The notes beneath the pieces are model-generated. The model was given only the letters and a program-made list of their open reading frames with translations, made no database searches and was not told the origin of the DNA. A DNA stretch of 64,000 nt from Streptomyces sp. HM190. Its GTDB lineage: Bacteria; Actinomycetota; Actinomycetes; Streptomycetales; Streptomycetaceae. Shown piece by piece: positions 57,209 to 64,000 of this stretch (position 1 is the stretch's first letter; each line of letters begins with the position of its first letter). The position numbers were made by a program, and so were the translations under genes. The stretch is from NCBI RefSeq assembly GCF_009857135.1, contig NZ_CP047318.1, positions 5,766,001-5,830,000 on the forward strand, given 5' to 3'.

Positions 57209-58585
57209 ATGAGATCGGTTCCGGCATGGGCACATGTGTACGTCGCCTGTACCGTGCTCGCGGCCCTCGTCTGTCTCACCGGCCTCCCCGGCCCCAGGAC
57301 CCCCTGGTGGGCGGTGGCCCTGCTCGCCGCCCTGTACGCCGGGTGCGAGCAGATCACCCGATGCCGATTCGTCGGCCACCTCGCTCCCCGGGGCATGGGC
57401 ACCTTCTTCCCGGTGCTCCTCGCGGGCGCCTTCCTGCTGCCGCCCCCCGTCGCCGCACTCGTCGCTGTGCCGGGCGCGCTGGTGTCCCGCGTCGAACAGC
57501 GGCCGCGCGCACTGCGGCGGGTCTGGCGCGCGGCGCAGCTGGTCCTCGCCGTCTGGGCCGCCTCCTGGACGTACGGGGCGCTCGGCGGCCCGGACGCGGT
57601 CGTCGGTCCCGACTTCCCCGACGCGCTGCTGCCCGCCGGGGCGGCCGTGCTGACGTTCTGCGCCGTGCTCGCCCTCCTCGACGGCGGCATCCTGGTGCTC
57701 GCCGAGCGTGTGCCGTGGCGCGCCGCCTGGCGGGGCCTGCTCCTCCGTGCCCTGGCACCCGTCACCGCGCACGGGCTCGTCGGGCTGATGATGGCCGTGC
57801 TCTGGCGCAGCCCGTACGGGCCCGTCGCCGCGCTGCTCGTCCTGCTGCCGATGTACGTGTCGTGCTGGGTCTTCGCGCAGTACCACCGCGAGCGGGCGGC
57901 GCACCAGGCGACCATCCGGGCGCTCGTGCAGGCCGTCGACATCAAGGACGCCTACACGCGCGGCCACAGCGAACGGGTAGGGCAGGCCTCCCTGATGATC
58001 GCCCGTGAGCTGGGCATGGGCGACGAGCGCGCCGAGACGCTGCGCTTCGCCGGGATCCTCCACGACGTGGGGAAACTGGGGGTGCCGACGCGGCTGCTGC
58101 GCAAGGACGGGCCGCTCACCCCGGAGGAGCGCCGGATCGTCGAACTGCATCCCGAGTACGGGCACGAGATGGTGCGTGGGATCTCCTTCCTCGGGGAGGC
58201 GCGCGCGGCGGTCCTGCACCATCACGAGCGGATGGACGGGAGCGGATACCCCTACGGGCTGGCCGGGGACGACATCCCGGAGTTCGCGCGACTGGTGGCG
58301 GTGGCCGACGCGTTCGACGCGATGACCTCGACCCGCTCCTATCGCAGGGGCCGCCCGGTCGCCGCCGCGCTGCAGGAACTGGAGCGCTGCGCCGGCACAC
58401 AGTTCGACCCCGTGATGGTGGGAGCGCTGGGCCGGGCGCTGTCCCGCTGCGGCTGGGAGCCCCTGGTGACCACCGAGCCCCGCCGGAACGTACCGGCGCC
58501 GGCGGCACCCGCTGGCGAGCGCGCAGGGGGCACGGCCGATCGGGGCGCCGTCGGGCGGGATGCCGCAGGGAGGCGTGGCAGGTGA
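57209..58585 (+). CDS. HD-GYP-domain membrane phosphodiesterase
   Basis: A 458-residue protein. Several hydrophobic segments in residues 5-220 form a membrane sensor part. The C-terminal half is an HD-GYP domain with HSERVG, LHDVGKLGVP (near 284), HPEYGHEMV, LHHHERMDGSGYPYGL (near 347, the GYP) and VADAFDAMTS. All metal ligands look intact, so hydrolysis of c-di-GMP or a related dinucleotide is likely. c-di-GMP controls Streptomyces development through BldD. ATG 57209 has GGGAGGGG. It is coupled to the next HD gene by a GTGA overlap. Confidence 0.92.
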   Translation: MRSVPAWAHVYVACTVLAALVCLTGLPGPRTPWWAVALLAALYAGCEQITRCRFVGHLAPRGMGTFFPVLLAGAFLLPPPVAALVAVPGALVSRVEQRPRALRRVWRAAQLVLAVWAASWTYGALGGPDAVVGPDFPDALLPAGAAVLTFCAVLALLDGGILVLAERVPWRAAWRGLLLRALAPVTAHGLVGLMMAVLWRSPYGPVAALLVLLPMYVSCWVFAQYHRERAAHQATIRALVQAVDIKDAYTRGHSERVGQASLMIARELGMGDERAETLRFAGILHDVGKLGVPTRLLRKDGPLTPEERRIVELHPEYGHEMVRGISFLGEARAAVLHHHERMDGSGYPYGLAGDDIPEFARLVAVADAFDAMTSTRSYRRGRPVAAALQELERCAGTQFDPVMVGALGRALSRCGWEPLVTTEPRRNVPAPAAPAGERAGGTADRGAVGRDAAGRRGR

Positions 58586-59838
58586 GTTCTCCGAGGGTGC
58601 TCCCGGCCCCGCTCCTTCCCGTCCTCCTCCGTTGCCTGTCCGCCCTGCTCGTGCTCGCCGGCCTCGGGCACACCCTCTGGTACGGCCTCGACGAGCCCGG
58701 AGTCGCTCTTGCGTTCGGGGCGCTCGTGGCGGCGGGGGAACTGTTCCGCCACCGCGGGGCGGAGGGCAGGGAGCAGGCGCCGCTGGGCGCGGCCGGAGGG
58801 CTCGCGTACGCGCTGCTGGGGGAGTGCGCGGGGCGTTCGACCGAGCACGGGGTGCCGCAGGTCGTGGCCGTCGTCGCCGTCGGCGCGCTGCTCGGGCGCC
58901 TGCCCCACGGGGCATGGTGGCGCGTCACCACCGCCGACCACCTCACCCGGCGCGTGCTCACCGTCGCCTTCGCCGCCGTCTGCTTCCAGCCCCTGCACGG
59001 CAGCGGGCTGCTTTCGGGCTGGAGCGGGCACGCGCGCGTGCTGCTGCTCGTCGGGCTGCTCGTGGTGACCGCCCTGTGCGACGCGGTCCTGGCGGCGGCC
59101 CTGGCGCGGGCCCGGACGCGATGGCCGTACGGGCCGTTGCTCCGGGACGAACTGCGAGGGCTCCTCGGGATCGGTTCGGCGGTGTGCGCGACCGGGGTCG
59201 TGATGGCCGTGGCGGTCGGGGTGGCCGGGCTGTGGGCGCTGCCCGTGTTCTCGCTTCCGCTGCTGCTCACCCAGTTGTCGTTCCGGCGCTACGCGGCCGT
59301 GCGGACCACGTACCGGCAGACCATCGCCTCCCTGGCCCGGGCCACCGAGATCGCCGGGTACACCCCGCCGGGGCATGCCCGCAGGGTCGCCGAGCTCAGT
59401 CGTGAGGTGGGGCGGGAGCTGGGGCTCGGCGAGCGGGAGCTGACCGTGCTGGAGTACGCGGCCCTCATGCACGACATCGGGCAGCTCAGCCTGGTCGACC
59501 CGGTGCCGGCCGGCGCCACCGCCGGTCTGCCTACGGCCGAACAGCGCCGGATCGCGCGGATGGGCGGGGCGGTCGTCCGGCAGACCGGGGTGGCCACCGA
59601 GGTCGCCGTGGTGGTGGAGCGTCAGGCCGATCCGTACCGTGACCAGCCGCTCGGCGCACGAATCGTCCGGGCGGTGAACGCATACGACGAGAAGACCCGG
59701 GAAGCAGGCCCCTCGGGGCCGCTCAGGGCACTGGAGGACCTGCGGCTCGCGACAGCACACGACTATCAGTCAGAGGTGGTCGAATCGCTTGCCAGGGTGG
59801 TGGCACGAGACGGTCTGACCTTGCCCGTGGTGGGGTAA
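58582..59838 (+). CDS. Degenerate HD-domain membrane protein, paralogue of HD-GYP
   Basis: A 418-residue protein of the same plan: hydrophobic N-terminal half with about eight segments, then an HD domain. PGHARRVAEL and LMHDIGQLSL (near 296) keep the first metal ligands. The HHE and GYP motifs are lost (VVERQADPYRDQ) and the DAF/YDAMTS region is shortened (VNAYDEKTRE). It therefore probably binds but does not cut a nucleotide, or regulates its neighbour. GTG 58582 overlaps the stop of the HD-GYP gene (GTGA) with GGAGG upstream. Confidence 0.88.
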   Translation: MSSPRVLPAPLLPVLLRCLSALLVLAGLGHTLWYGLDEPGVALAFGALVAAGELFRHRGAEGREQAPLGAAGGLAYALLGECAGRSTEHGVPQVVAVVAVGALLGRLPHGAWWRVTTADHLTRRVLTVAFAAVCFQPLHGSGLLSGWSGHARVLLLVGLLVVTALCDAVLAAALARARTRWPYGPLLRDELRGLLGIGSAVCATGVVMAVAVGVAGLWALPVFSLPLLLTQLSFRRYAAVRTTYRQTIASLARATEIAGYTPPGHARRVAELSREVGRELGLGERELTVLEYAALMHDIGQLSLVDPVPAGATAGLPTAEQRRIARMGGAVVRQTGVATEVAVVVERQADPYRDQPLGARIVRAVNAYDEKTREAGPSGPLRALEDLRLATAHDYQSEVVESLARVVARDGLTLPVVG

Positions 59839-59964
59839 CCCATGGGTAATGAGCGGCTCTCCTTCCGTCCGTGGTTGGATGCGAGGGAGAGGGTGAACCG
59901 GGGGCGACGGCCGGCCCACTCCACGGAAACGGCAGGCGGGAACCGTAACTGGCAGGCGGGAATC

Positions 59965-60972
59965 GTGAGGATCTTCGGCAAGGGACGGCATCGGCCCTCC
60001 GCCTCGTGGCGGCAGGCCACCGACCGGGCGTTCACGCTCATCGGCGACGGTCGCTACGAGGACGCGGGCGCACTGCTGACACGTGCCGCGGACCTGGAAC
60101 CGTGGCTGTCCGAGTCCTGGTTCAACCTCGCCCTGCTGCACAAGTTCCGGCACGACTGGGAGCAGGCCAGGGCGGCCGGCCTGAGGGCCGTCGCGCTGCT
60201 CGACCGGGAGACCGGGGCGCCCGACTGGTGGAACGTGGGCATCGCCGCCACCGCCCTGCAGGACTGGCCGCTGGCGCGCCGGGCCTGGCAGGCGTACGGG
60301 CTGCGGGTGCCCGGCGGCGCGGCCCGGCCGAAGCCCGGGGGCGGCGTCGCGGACACCGGGGAGCCGGTCGGCATGGACCTGGGCAGCGCCGCCGTGCGGC
60401 TGTCGCCGGAGGGCGAGGCCGAGGTCGTGTGGGGGCGCAGGCTCGACCCGGCGCGCATGGAGGTGCTCTCCATTCCGCTGCCGTCGTCCGGGCGGCGCTG
60501 GGGCGAGGTCGTCCTCCACGACGGGGTCCCGCACGGCGAGCGCACCACGGCCGCCGGACACGCCTACCCGGTTTTCGACGAGATCGAACTGTGGGCGCCG
60601 TCGCCGGTGCCGACCTGGGTGGTGCTGCTGGAGGCCGCCACGGAGGCCGACCGGGACGCGTTGGAACGGCTCGCGGCCGACGCGGGCTTCGCTGCCGAGG
60701 ACTGGTCGTCGTCGGTACGGCTACTGTGCCGGCTCTGCTCGGAGTCCCGGATGCCGTCCGACGAGGGTGACGGGGACCACATGGACCCGCACGACCACAG
60801 CGAGCCGGGGCACCCCGGGCCGCTCGGGCACGTCACGGACGGGCAGTTGTGGGTGCCCGAGCGGGAGTGCGGCATCGCCGCCCCGGCGTCGCTGGTCCGG
60901 GGGCTGCTCGACGGATGGGTCGCCGACAGCCCTGATTCCAGGGACTGGCGGGATCTCGAAGAGGTCTGTTAG
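59965..60972 (+). CDS. TPR-containing conserved protein
   Basis: A 335-residue soluble protein. The first 120 residues contain two to three TPR units (AFTLIGDGRYEDAGALLTRA, ESWFNLALLHKFRHDWEQAR, WWNVGIAATALQDWPLARRA). The rest is a conserved Trp-rich domain (VVWGRRLDPARMEVLSIPLP, RRWGEVVLHDGVPHGERTTA, WAPSPVPTWVVLLEAA) with no function I know. GTG 59965 gives the clean start; ATG 59842, four bases after the upstream stop, would add 41 uncharacteristic residues but would couple it to the HD gene. A direct repeat GGCAGGCGGGAA (about 59930 and 59951) flanks the start. Confidence 0.82.
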   Translation: MRIFGKGRHRPSASWRQATDRAFTLIGDGRYEDAGALLTRAADLEPWLSESWFNLALLHKFRHDWEQARAAGLRAVALLDRETGAPDWWNVGIAATALQDWPLARRAWQAYGLRVPGGAARPKPGGGVADTGEPVGMDLGSAAVRLSPEGEAEVVWGRRLDPARMEVLSIPLPSSGRRWGEVVLHDGVPHGERTTAAGHAYPVFDEIELWAPSPVPTWVVLLEAATEADRDALERLAADAGFAAEDWSSSVRLLCRLCSESRMPSDEGDGDHMDPHDHSEPGHPGPLGHVTDGQLWVPERECGIAAPASLVRGLLDGWVADSPDSRDWRDLEEVC

Positions 60973-61107
60973 AAGCCCGAGCAGTCGTACGCCGGGGCAC
61001 GGGCCGCATCCGGCCGGTCACGCGGTTGCCGACGCTTCGCTCCGCCGCTGCCCGTACCCTGTATCAGCAACTCAGCCCTTGTTTTGTGAGGAAGGCGTAC
61101 GTCTGTC

Positions 61108-61758
61108 ATGGCTCAGCAGGAGACCGAACAGCAGCACGTGGGCGTGCTCCCCGTCGACGACGACGGGTTCGTCGTCGACACGGAGGACTGCGAGGAGCGC
61201 GAGCAGGCGTACCGTGAGCGCGGCACCTCGCTGCCCATCACCGTCGTCGGGAACCCCGTCCTGCACAAGGAGTGCAAGGACGTCACGGAGTTCGGCGACG
61301 AACTCGCCAAGCTGGTCGACGACATGTTCGCCAGCCAGCGCACCGCCGAGGGCGTGGGCCTCGCCGCCAACCAGATCGGCGTCGACCTGAAGGTGTTCGT
61401 GTACGACTGCCCCGACGACGAGGGCAACCGCCACGTCGGCGTGGTCTGCAACCCCAAGCTCGTCGAACTGCCTGCCGAAAAGCGCCGGTTGGACGACAGC
61501 AACGAGGGCTGCCTGTCGGTGCCTACCGCGTACATGCCGCTCGCCCGGCCCGACTACGCCGAGGTCACCGGCCAGGACGAGAAGGGCAACCCGATCAAGG
61601 TCCGCGGCACCGGGTACTTCGCGCGCTGCCTCCAGCACGAGACCGACCACCTGTACGGCTACCTGTACATCGACCGGCTGTCCAAGCGCGACCGCAAGGA
61701 CGCACTGCGGCAGATGGCCGAGAACGAGCCCCGCTACCCCGTCGTCGCGAACGACTGA
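61108..61758 (+). CDS. def: Peptide deformylase
   Basis: A 216-residue type-1 peptide deformylase: GVGLAANQIGV, EGCLSVP (metal Cys) and QHETDHL (HExxH variant with both His and the catalytic Glu). It removes the formyl group from nascent N-formyl-Met, the group carried by the initiator tRNA whose genes are in this window. An N-terminal extension of about 45 acidic residues precedes the catalytic core, common in actinomycetes. ATG 61108 has AGGAAGG upstream. It is a single gene ending at a bidirectional terminator. Confidence 0.95.
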   Translation: MAQQETEQQHVGVLPVDDDGFVVDTEDCEEREQAYRERGTSLPITVVGNPVLHKECKDVTEFGDELAKLVDDMFASQRTAEGVGLAANQIGVDLKVFVYDCPDDEGNRHVGVVCNPKLVELPAEKRRLDDSNEGCLSVPTAYMPLARPDYAEVTGQDEKGNPIKVRGTGYFARCLQHETDHLYGYLYIDRLSKRDRKDALRQMAENEPRYPVVAND

Positions 61759-61789
61759 ACCACCGCACGGACACATCCCGGGCGCGCGT

Positions 61790-61814
61790 TCCGGGCGGCA
61801 GCCGACCGCCCGGA
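61790..61814. terminator. Terminator between def and the GlxA-like gene
   Basis: Perfect nine-base stem TCCGGGCGG / CCGCCCGGA with a seven-base loop in the 74-base gap between convergent genes. Confidence 0.6.
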
Positions 61815-61832
61815 GGCGTGCCCGGCGCCGTC

Positions 61833-62798
61833 TCAGGCGGCGGCTTCCGGACCCCGGAAGGTACGGCGGTAGGCCTGCGGTGTCGTGCCCAGGGCCCGGA
61901 CGAACTGATGGCGCAGGGTGGACGCCGTGCCGAAACCGGTGCGCCAGGCGATCGCGTCCATCGTCTCGTCCGTCGCTTCCAGCAACCGCTGTGCCAGCAG
62001 CACCCGTTGGCGCAGGATCCAGCGGTACGGCGTGGTCCCCGTCTCCTGCTGGAAGCGGCGGGCGAACGTTCGCGGCGACATGTGGGCGCGTGCCGCGAGC
62101 TGCTCGACGGTGACCTCCTCGTCGAGATGGCGCTCCATCCACGTGAGCACCTCGCCGACCGTGTCGCATTGCGAGCGTGGCAGCGGCCGGTCGATGTACT
62201 GGGCCTGGCCCCCGTCCCGGTGCGGTGGCACCACCATCCGCCGGGCGATCTTGTTGGCGACCTCCGGCCCCTGCTCCTTGCGCACGATGTGCAGACACGC
62301 GTCGATGCCGGCCGCCGTGCCCGCCGAGGTGATCACCGGGTCCTCGTCCACGTACAGCACGTCCGGCTCCACCACCGCGCGCGGATACTGGCGGGACAGC
62401 TCGTCCGAGTGCCGCCAGTGCACCGCGCAGCGCCGGCCGTCCAGCAGACCGGCCGCACCGAGCACGAACACCCCCGAGCACACGCTCAGCACCCGGGCGC
62501 CCCGGTCGGTGGCGCGACGCAGCGCGTCCAGCAGGTCCGCCGGATAGATGCGGCGCACATAGCTCTCGCCCGCCGGGACGACGATCAGGTCGGCCTCGTC
62601 GAGCCGGTCCAGACCGTACGGCGTCGAGATCGTGAACCCGGCGTGCGTCCGCAGGGTCGGACCCTCCGCGGAGGCGACAGCGAAGTCGTACACGGGCAGA
62701 CCCTCGTCGCTGCGGTCCAGACCGAAGACCTCGCAGACGACACCGAGTTCGAAGGGGTGCACGCCGTCCATGAGGACGGCCGCCACGTTGGTCAGCAT
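61833..62798 (-). CDS. GlxA-family AraC-type regulator (DJ-1/PfpI plus HTH)
   Basis: A 321-residue regulator. An N-terminal DJ-1/PfpI-like domain (VAAVLMDGVHPFELGVVCEVF, LSVCSGVFVLGAAGLLDGR with the elbow Cys) is joined to a C-terminal AraC double HTH (HMSPRTFARRFQQETGTTPY, MDAIAWRTGFGTASTLRHQF). Members sense small metabolites and activate adjacent operons. ATG 62798 matches the usual N-terminal strand; GGAGG lies almost on top of it, so a leaderless or unusual start is possible. A palindromic operator candidate lies 20-57 bases upstream, shared with a divergent small membrane gene. Confidence 0.9.
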   Translation of the reverse strand: MLTNVAAVLMDGVHPFELGVVCEVFGLDRSDEGLPVYDFAVASAEGPTLRTHAGFTISTPYGLDRLDEADLIVVPAGESYVRRIYPADLLDALRRATDRGARVLSVCSGVFVLGAAGLLDGRRCAVHWRHSDELSRQYPRAVVEPDVLYVDEDPVITSAGTAAGIDACLHIVRKEQGPEVANKIARRMVVPPHRDGGQAQYIDRPLPRSQCDTVGEVLTWMERHLDEEVTVEQLAARAHMSPRTFARRFQQETGTTPYRWILRQRVLLAQRLLEATDETMDAIAWRTGFGTASTLRHQFVRALGTTPQAYRRTFRGPEAAA

Positions 62799-62818
62799 GC
62801 CTCCAGTGTGCCCCGGAA

Positions 62819-62855
62819 GTGGCAGTAATTGAAGGGTGCGCGGCAGTACTGCCAC
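62819..62855. promoter_or_regulatory. Operator candidate in the GlxA-like/small membrane gene intergenic region
   Basis: GTGGCAGTA (62819-62827) and its complement TACTGCCAC (62847-62855) form an inverted repeat. The perfect palindrome GGCAGTACTGCC (62842-62853) lies in the second half. The GGCAGTA copies at 62821 and 62842 are also direct repeats spaced 21 bases, two helical turns, typical for an AraC-type regulator. Confidence 0.6.
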
Positions 62856-62891
62856 TGTTTGTCAGGAGTGTTCCGCGCGACAGTGGTGTCC

Positions 62892-63107
62892 ATGAACACC
62901 ACACAGCTGCAAGCGCTCATCGGAACACTGGTCGTCGTCGCCATGCTCGCCCTGGTCGTGCTGCCCGCCCTCGTCGGCGTCGCCCATGACCGGCGCGTGG
63001 ACCGGCAGCTCAGGGAGGCGACGGAACGCCAGGCCGCGATCGACGGGGCGCGATCCGAGCGCCCCGCCTCCGCTTCCGCCTCGCGACGCTTCGCCCGCAC
63101 GGTTTGA
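62892..63107 (+). CDS. Small single-pass membrane protein divergent from GlxA-like gene
   Basis: A 71-residue protein: short N-terminus, one membrane helix (LIGTLVVVAMLALVVLPALVGV), then a charged coiled tail (HDRRVDRQLREATERQAAID). ATG 62892 has a weak ribosome-binding site. Its promoter region holds the operator candidate, so it is probably controlled by the GlxA-like regulator. Function unknown. Confidence 0.6.
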   Translation: MNTTQLQALIGTLVVVAMLALVVLPALVGVAHDRRVDRQLREATERQAAIDGARSERPASASASRRFARTV

Positions 63108-63187
63108 TCTCACAGGCGTGCGACACGCGTCCCGCGTCCCTTGTCCCGCGCACGGCGTCACTCGCAGCAGTACCTTCTCCGCCTGCA

Positions 63188-63343
63188 GTGCCCCCGAGCG
63201 GTGCCTTCGCCGACTGGACCGGCGCCGCCTGGAAGCAGAAGCGGGAGCAGAAGGGGATGGCGCTGCCCGACGCTCACGTGACCCCGGCGGACCGGGGCGA
63301 GCCGGCCCCTCCCCCCGAGGCGGAGCCGGCTCGCGGGTTCTAG
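63188..63343 (+). CDS. Possible small protein, 51 residues
   Basis: GTG 63188 opens a frame (MPPSGAFADWTGAAWKQKRE...) with clear third-position GC bias and a basic-to-acidic layout. Its TAG overlaps the nrdB stop on the other strand. No Shine-Dalgarno is obvious, and a TTG start at 63104 would lengthen it. No domain recognised. Confidence 0.35.
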   Translation: MPPSGAFADWTGAAWKQKREQKGMALPDAHVTPADRGEPAPPPEAEPARGF

Positions 63344-64000
63344 AAGTCCTCGTCCAGGTCGACGGTGCCCTCCACCGCGACCTGGTACGCGGACGGGCGC
63401 CGCTCGAAGAAGTTGGTCAGCTCCTGGACGCCCTGCAGCTCCATGAAGGAGAAGGGGTTCTCCGAGCCGTACACCGGCGCGAAGCCCAGCCGCGTCAGCC
63501 GCTGGTCGGCGACGCACTCCAGGTACTGCCGCATGGAGTCGGTGTTCATGCCCGGCAGGCCGTCACCGCACAGGTCGCGGGCGAACTGCAGCTCGGCCTC
63601 CACGGCCTCCCGCAGCATGTCCGTCACCTGCTGCTGCAGCTCGTCGTCGAAGAGGTCCGGCTCCTCCTTGCGGACGGTGTCGACCACGTCGAACGCGAAG
63701 CTCATGTGCATCGTCTCGTCGCGGAAGACCCAGTTGGTGCCGGTCGCCAGACCGTGCAGCAGACCCCGGCTGCGGAACCAGTAGACGTACGCGAAGGCAC
63801 CGTAGAAGAACAGCCCTTCGATGCACGCCGCGAAGCAGATGAGGTTGAGCAGGAAGCGGCGGCGGTCCGCCCGGGACTCCAGACGGTCCAGCTTCTCCAC
63901 CGAGTCCATCCACCGGAAGCAGAACTCGGCCTTCTCCCGGATGGACGGGATGTTCTCCACCGCCGCGAACGCCGCCGCCCTGTCCTCCGGGTCGGGCAGG
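63340..64000 (-). CDS. nrdB: Class Ia ribonucleotide reductase beta subunit NrdB (5' partial)
   Basis: The C-terminal 219 residues of R2; the frame is open to the window edge. Di-iron ligands appear in FAACIEGLFF (Glu) and RDETMHMSF (ExxH). The conserved ENIPSIREKAEFCFRWMDS and the acidic C-terminal tail DLDEDF, which docks on NrdA, are present. Class Ia NrdAB in Streptomyces is normally controlled by a B12 riboswitch and NrdR upstream of nrdAB; those sites are outside the window. NrdB supplies the tyrosyl radical for deoxynucleotide synthesis. Confidence 0.95.
   Translation of the reverse strand, partial: LPDPEDRAAAFAAVENIPSIREKAEFCFRWMDSVEKLDRLESRADRRRFLLNLICFAACIEGLFFYGAFAYVYWFRSRGLLHGLATGTNWVFRDETMHMSFAFDVVDTVRKEEPDLFDDELQQQVTDMLREAVEAELQFARDLCGDGLPGMNTDSMRQYLECVADQRLTRLGFAPVYGSENPFSFMELQGVQELTNFFERRPSAYQVAVEGTVDLDEDF

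Noticed and set aside
63340..64000. B12 riboswitch for nrd genes
   Set aside because: The 5' end of nrdB and its leader are outside the window, so nothing can be said.

Overview
The window is chromosomal DNA of a Streptomyces-type actinomycete. Base composition is very GC-rich with near-saturated G/C at third codon positions, GTG starts are common, and many genes have a -10 box about seven bases before the start codon (leaderless mRNAs). It holds a WblC/WhiB7 regulator, a sigR-rsrA thiol-stress pair, AdnAB-type recombination helicase-nucleases, mycoredoxin and MoeZ. Gene content and order broadly match a conserved actinobacterial block; from memory, the Mycobacterium tuberculosis Rv3193c-Rv3228 region (UPF0182, PDZ-Lon protease, zincin, ABC1 kinase, WhiB7, UvrD2, mycoredoxin, NudC, AdnAB, ATL, MoeZ, SigH, SRAP, AroA, RsgA) is its counterpart. 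No prophage, CRISPR array or complete transposon is visible. One MITE-like element is present.

Layout. 1-4.8 kb: an apparent exopolysaccharide operon with a PelF-like GT4 glycosyltransferase (5'-truncated by the window edge), a polytopic membrane protein, an SDR epimerase preceded by a 15-codon leader ORF, and a spherulin-4 (GH135-like) protein. This resembles the fungal galactosaminogalactan and bacterial Pel systems and is the best candidate for an under-described system. 4.8-6.1 kb: moeZ behind a sigma-R-type promoter. 6.1-9.4 kb: two tandem lipoprotein alpha/beta hydrolases. 9.4-12.5 kb: the MITE-like element and a large kinase-like/flippase-like membrane protein. 12.7-25.6 kb: DNA repair and housekeeping (ATL protein, two AdnAB-like helicase-nucleases, dipeptidase, NudC, mycoredoxin with its own sigma-R promoter, UvrD2). 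25.6-27.3 kb: wblC with a promoter, leader ORF and terminator that look like a translation-sensing attenuator. 27.4-43.5 kb: ABC1 kinase and ThiF-like pair, metallopeptidases, TerD/AIM24 and AIM24 proteins, Nudix, MoaE, PDZ-Lon protease and the UPF0182 membrane protein.

43.5-46.3 kb: two identical initiator tRNA-fMet genes, each with its own terminator, bracket a Sel1/TPR repeat protein. 46.4-53.2 kb: Fur-family regulator, CBS protein, HisN, TetR regulator with a likely operator, SMR exporter, RsgA, AroA and an M50-like peptidase. 53.5-56.4 kb: SRAP protein, hydrolase and sigR-rsrA. sigR has a perfect sigma-R promoter and an upstream start that adds exactly 55 codons. 56.4-57.0 kb: two decayed roadblock-family genes, one frameshifted near its 3' end and one a C-terminal remnant with an in-frame stop. 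57.2-64 kb: an HD-GYP protein and a degenerate HD partner, a TPR protein, peptide deformylase, a GlxA/AraC regulator with a palindromic operator candidate, two small ORFs, and the C-terminal part of class Ia NrdB cut by the window edge.

Themes. Thiol-oxidative stress: SigR/RsrA and two sigma-R-type promoters in front of moeZ and the mycoredoxin gene. Translation-inhibitor response: the wblC attenuator. Double-strand-break and alkylation repair: AdnAB, UvrD2, ATL, SRAP. Coordinates and motif spacings were read by eye from the sequence. Family assignments rest on recognised motifs and not on database searches.
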